From contig CM038920.1 of NCBI GenBank assembly GCA_021904315.1, positions 19,344,001-19,408,000 of the forward strand: a DNA stretch of 64,000 nucleotides, written 5' to 3'. Each line of letters begins with the position of its first letter. The stretch's first letter is position 1. Positions 63,561 to 64,000 of this stretch are shown piece by piece. The translations under genes and the position numbers were made by a program. The notes beneath the pieces are model-generated. The model saw only the letters and a program-made list of their open reading frames with translations, had not been told where the DNA came from and did not search any database. The stretch comes from Sphagnum magellanicum (taxonomy: Eukaryota > Streptophyta > Sphagnopsida > Sphagnales > Sphagnaceae).

Positions 63561-64000
63561 ACGGAGGGAGATTGTAGCATACCATTTATGTCATTTTTCA
63601 AATGATTCTACATTTTGAAGAATCATATATCCTTTAGTTTTCCAGCATATGTTGAATCCCAAATTCTAGCACCCTCTGCCTGCTCTTATGTCAAACTACA
63701 AGAGCTTCTTCTCATGACAGATCCCATCATAAATCTTCTCCTCCAAATCTTTACACACAGACATGGGTTGTCCCAATCTGCTAAATAAATGGGTCGAAAT
63801 TTTCCATTCGCAATCTAAGCAATATGCTTTTTATAAGCTGGTAATGTGAAAAGTCTTGCTGCCTGAATGATTTAATCTCTATGTATTGTGCCATTAAGAA
63901 AGTGTCAAACAGTGTGGGAAATAATTATTTGGTAGGATTTCCATAGTACTTGGGATCCTTGGTATGTTTCACCAAGGCCCCAATTGGCAGGTGCCTCATC

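Noticed and set aside
1-64000. CRISPR arrays, bacterial operons, phage or defence systems, tRNA or rRNA genes
   Set aside because: None seen; the repeats are plant transposon and minisatellite types, and no tRNA cloverleaf was recognised by eye.

Overview
This is a stretch of a large, AT-rich, transposon-filled plant nuclear genome. The evidence is a spliced plant-type makorin gene, receptor-like kinases (RLKs), Ty3/gypsy retrotransposon sequence and CACTA DNA transposons. The long gene-free spacers and heavily decayed copies would suit a gymnosperm, but that is inference. Almost every coding sequence I recognise is broken; I see no clearly intact host gene.

Layout. 1-4914: AT-rich spacer without a recognisable gene. 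4915-12720: a nearly complete Ty3/gypsy element on the minus strand with two 794-bp LTRs, tRNA-iMet primer site, Gag-PR-RT-RNase H-INT frame and several point lesions. 12721-25318: spacer holding a CACTA element (14351-16020, TSD GTA) and a solo LTR (23088-23973, TSD TAAAA). 25352-27812: a five-exon makorin-type E3 ubiquitin ligase, decayed. 26700-31453: arm A of a large inverted duplication (3' half of makorin, its downstream sequence and an RLK fragment). 31617-34859: a three-exon protein kinase on the minus strand with one in-frame stop and a second CACTA element (32116-33309) in its second intron. 34900-37120: degenerate AAACTTGG-type repeats. 38541-39250: relic of another gypsy reverse transcriptase. 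39500-40270: about six units of a ~135-bp tandem repeat. 41590-48100: LRR-type RLK pseudogene (minus). 50328-57100: arm B of the inverted duplication (RLK pseudogene plus makorin exons 3-5). 57098-58440: direct copy of the LRR piece at 47128-48470. 58441-64000: spacer with a small GC-rich block and a ~105-bp tandem repeat.

How it fits together. The region between 25 and 58 kb was built by local duplication and inversion of one RLK-plus-flank unit next to a makorin gene, then decayed. Several losses fall on diagnostic catalytic or zinc-binding residues, mostly by changes readable as C-to-T/G-to-A transitions (integrase D to N, kinase DFG to NFG, RT YIDD to YIDN, makorin Cys to Tyr). No operon, CRISPR, phage or novel defence-like system is present. 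The most interesting structure is the ~5-7 kb inverted duplication and what it says about the order of events.
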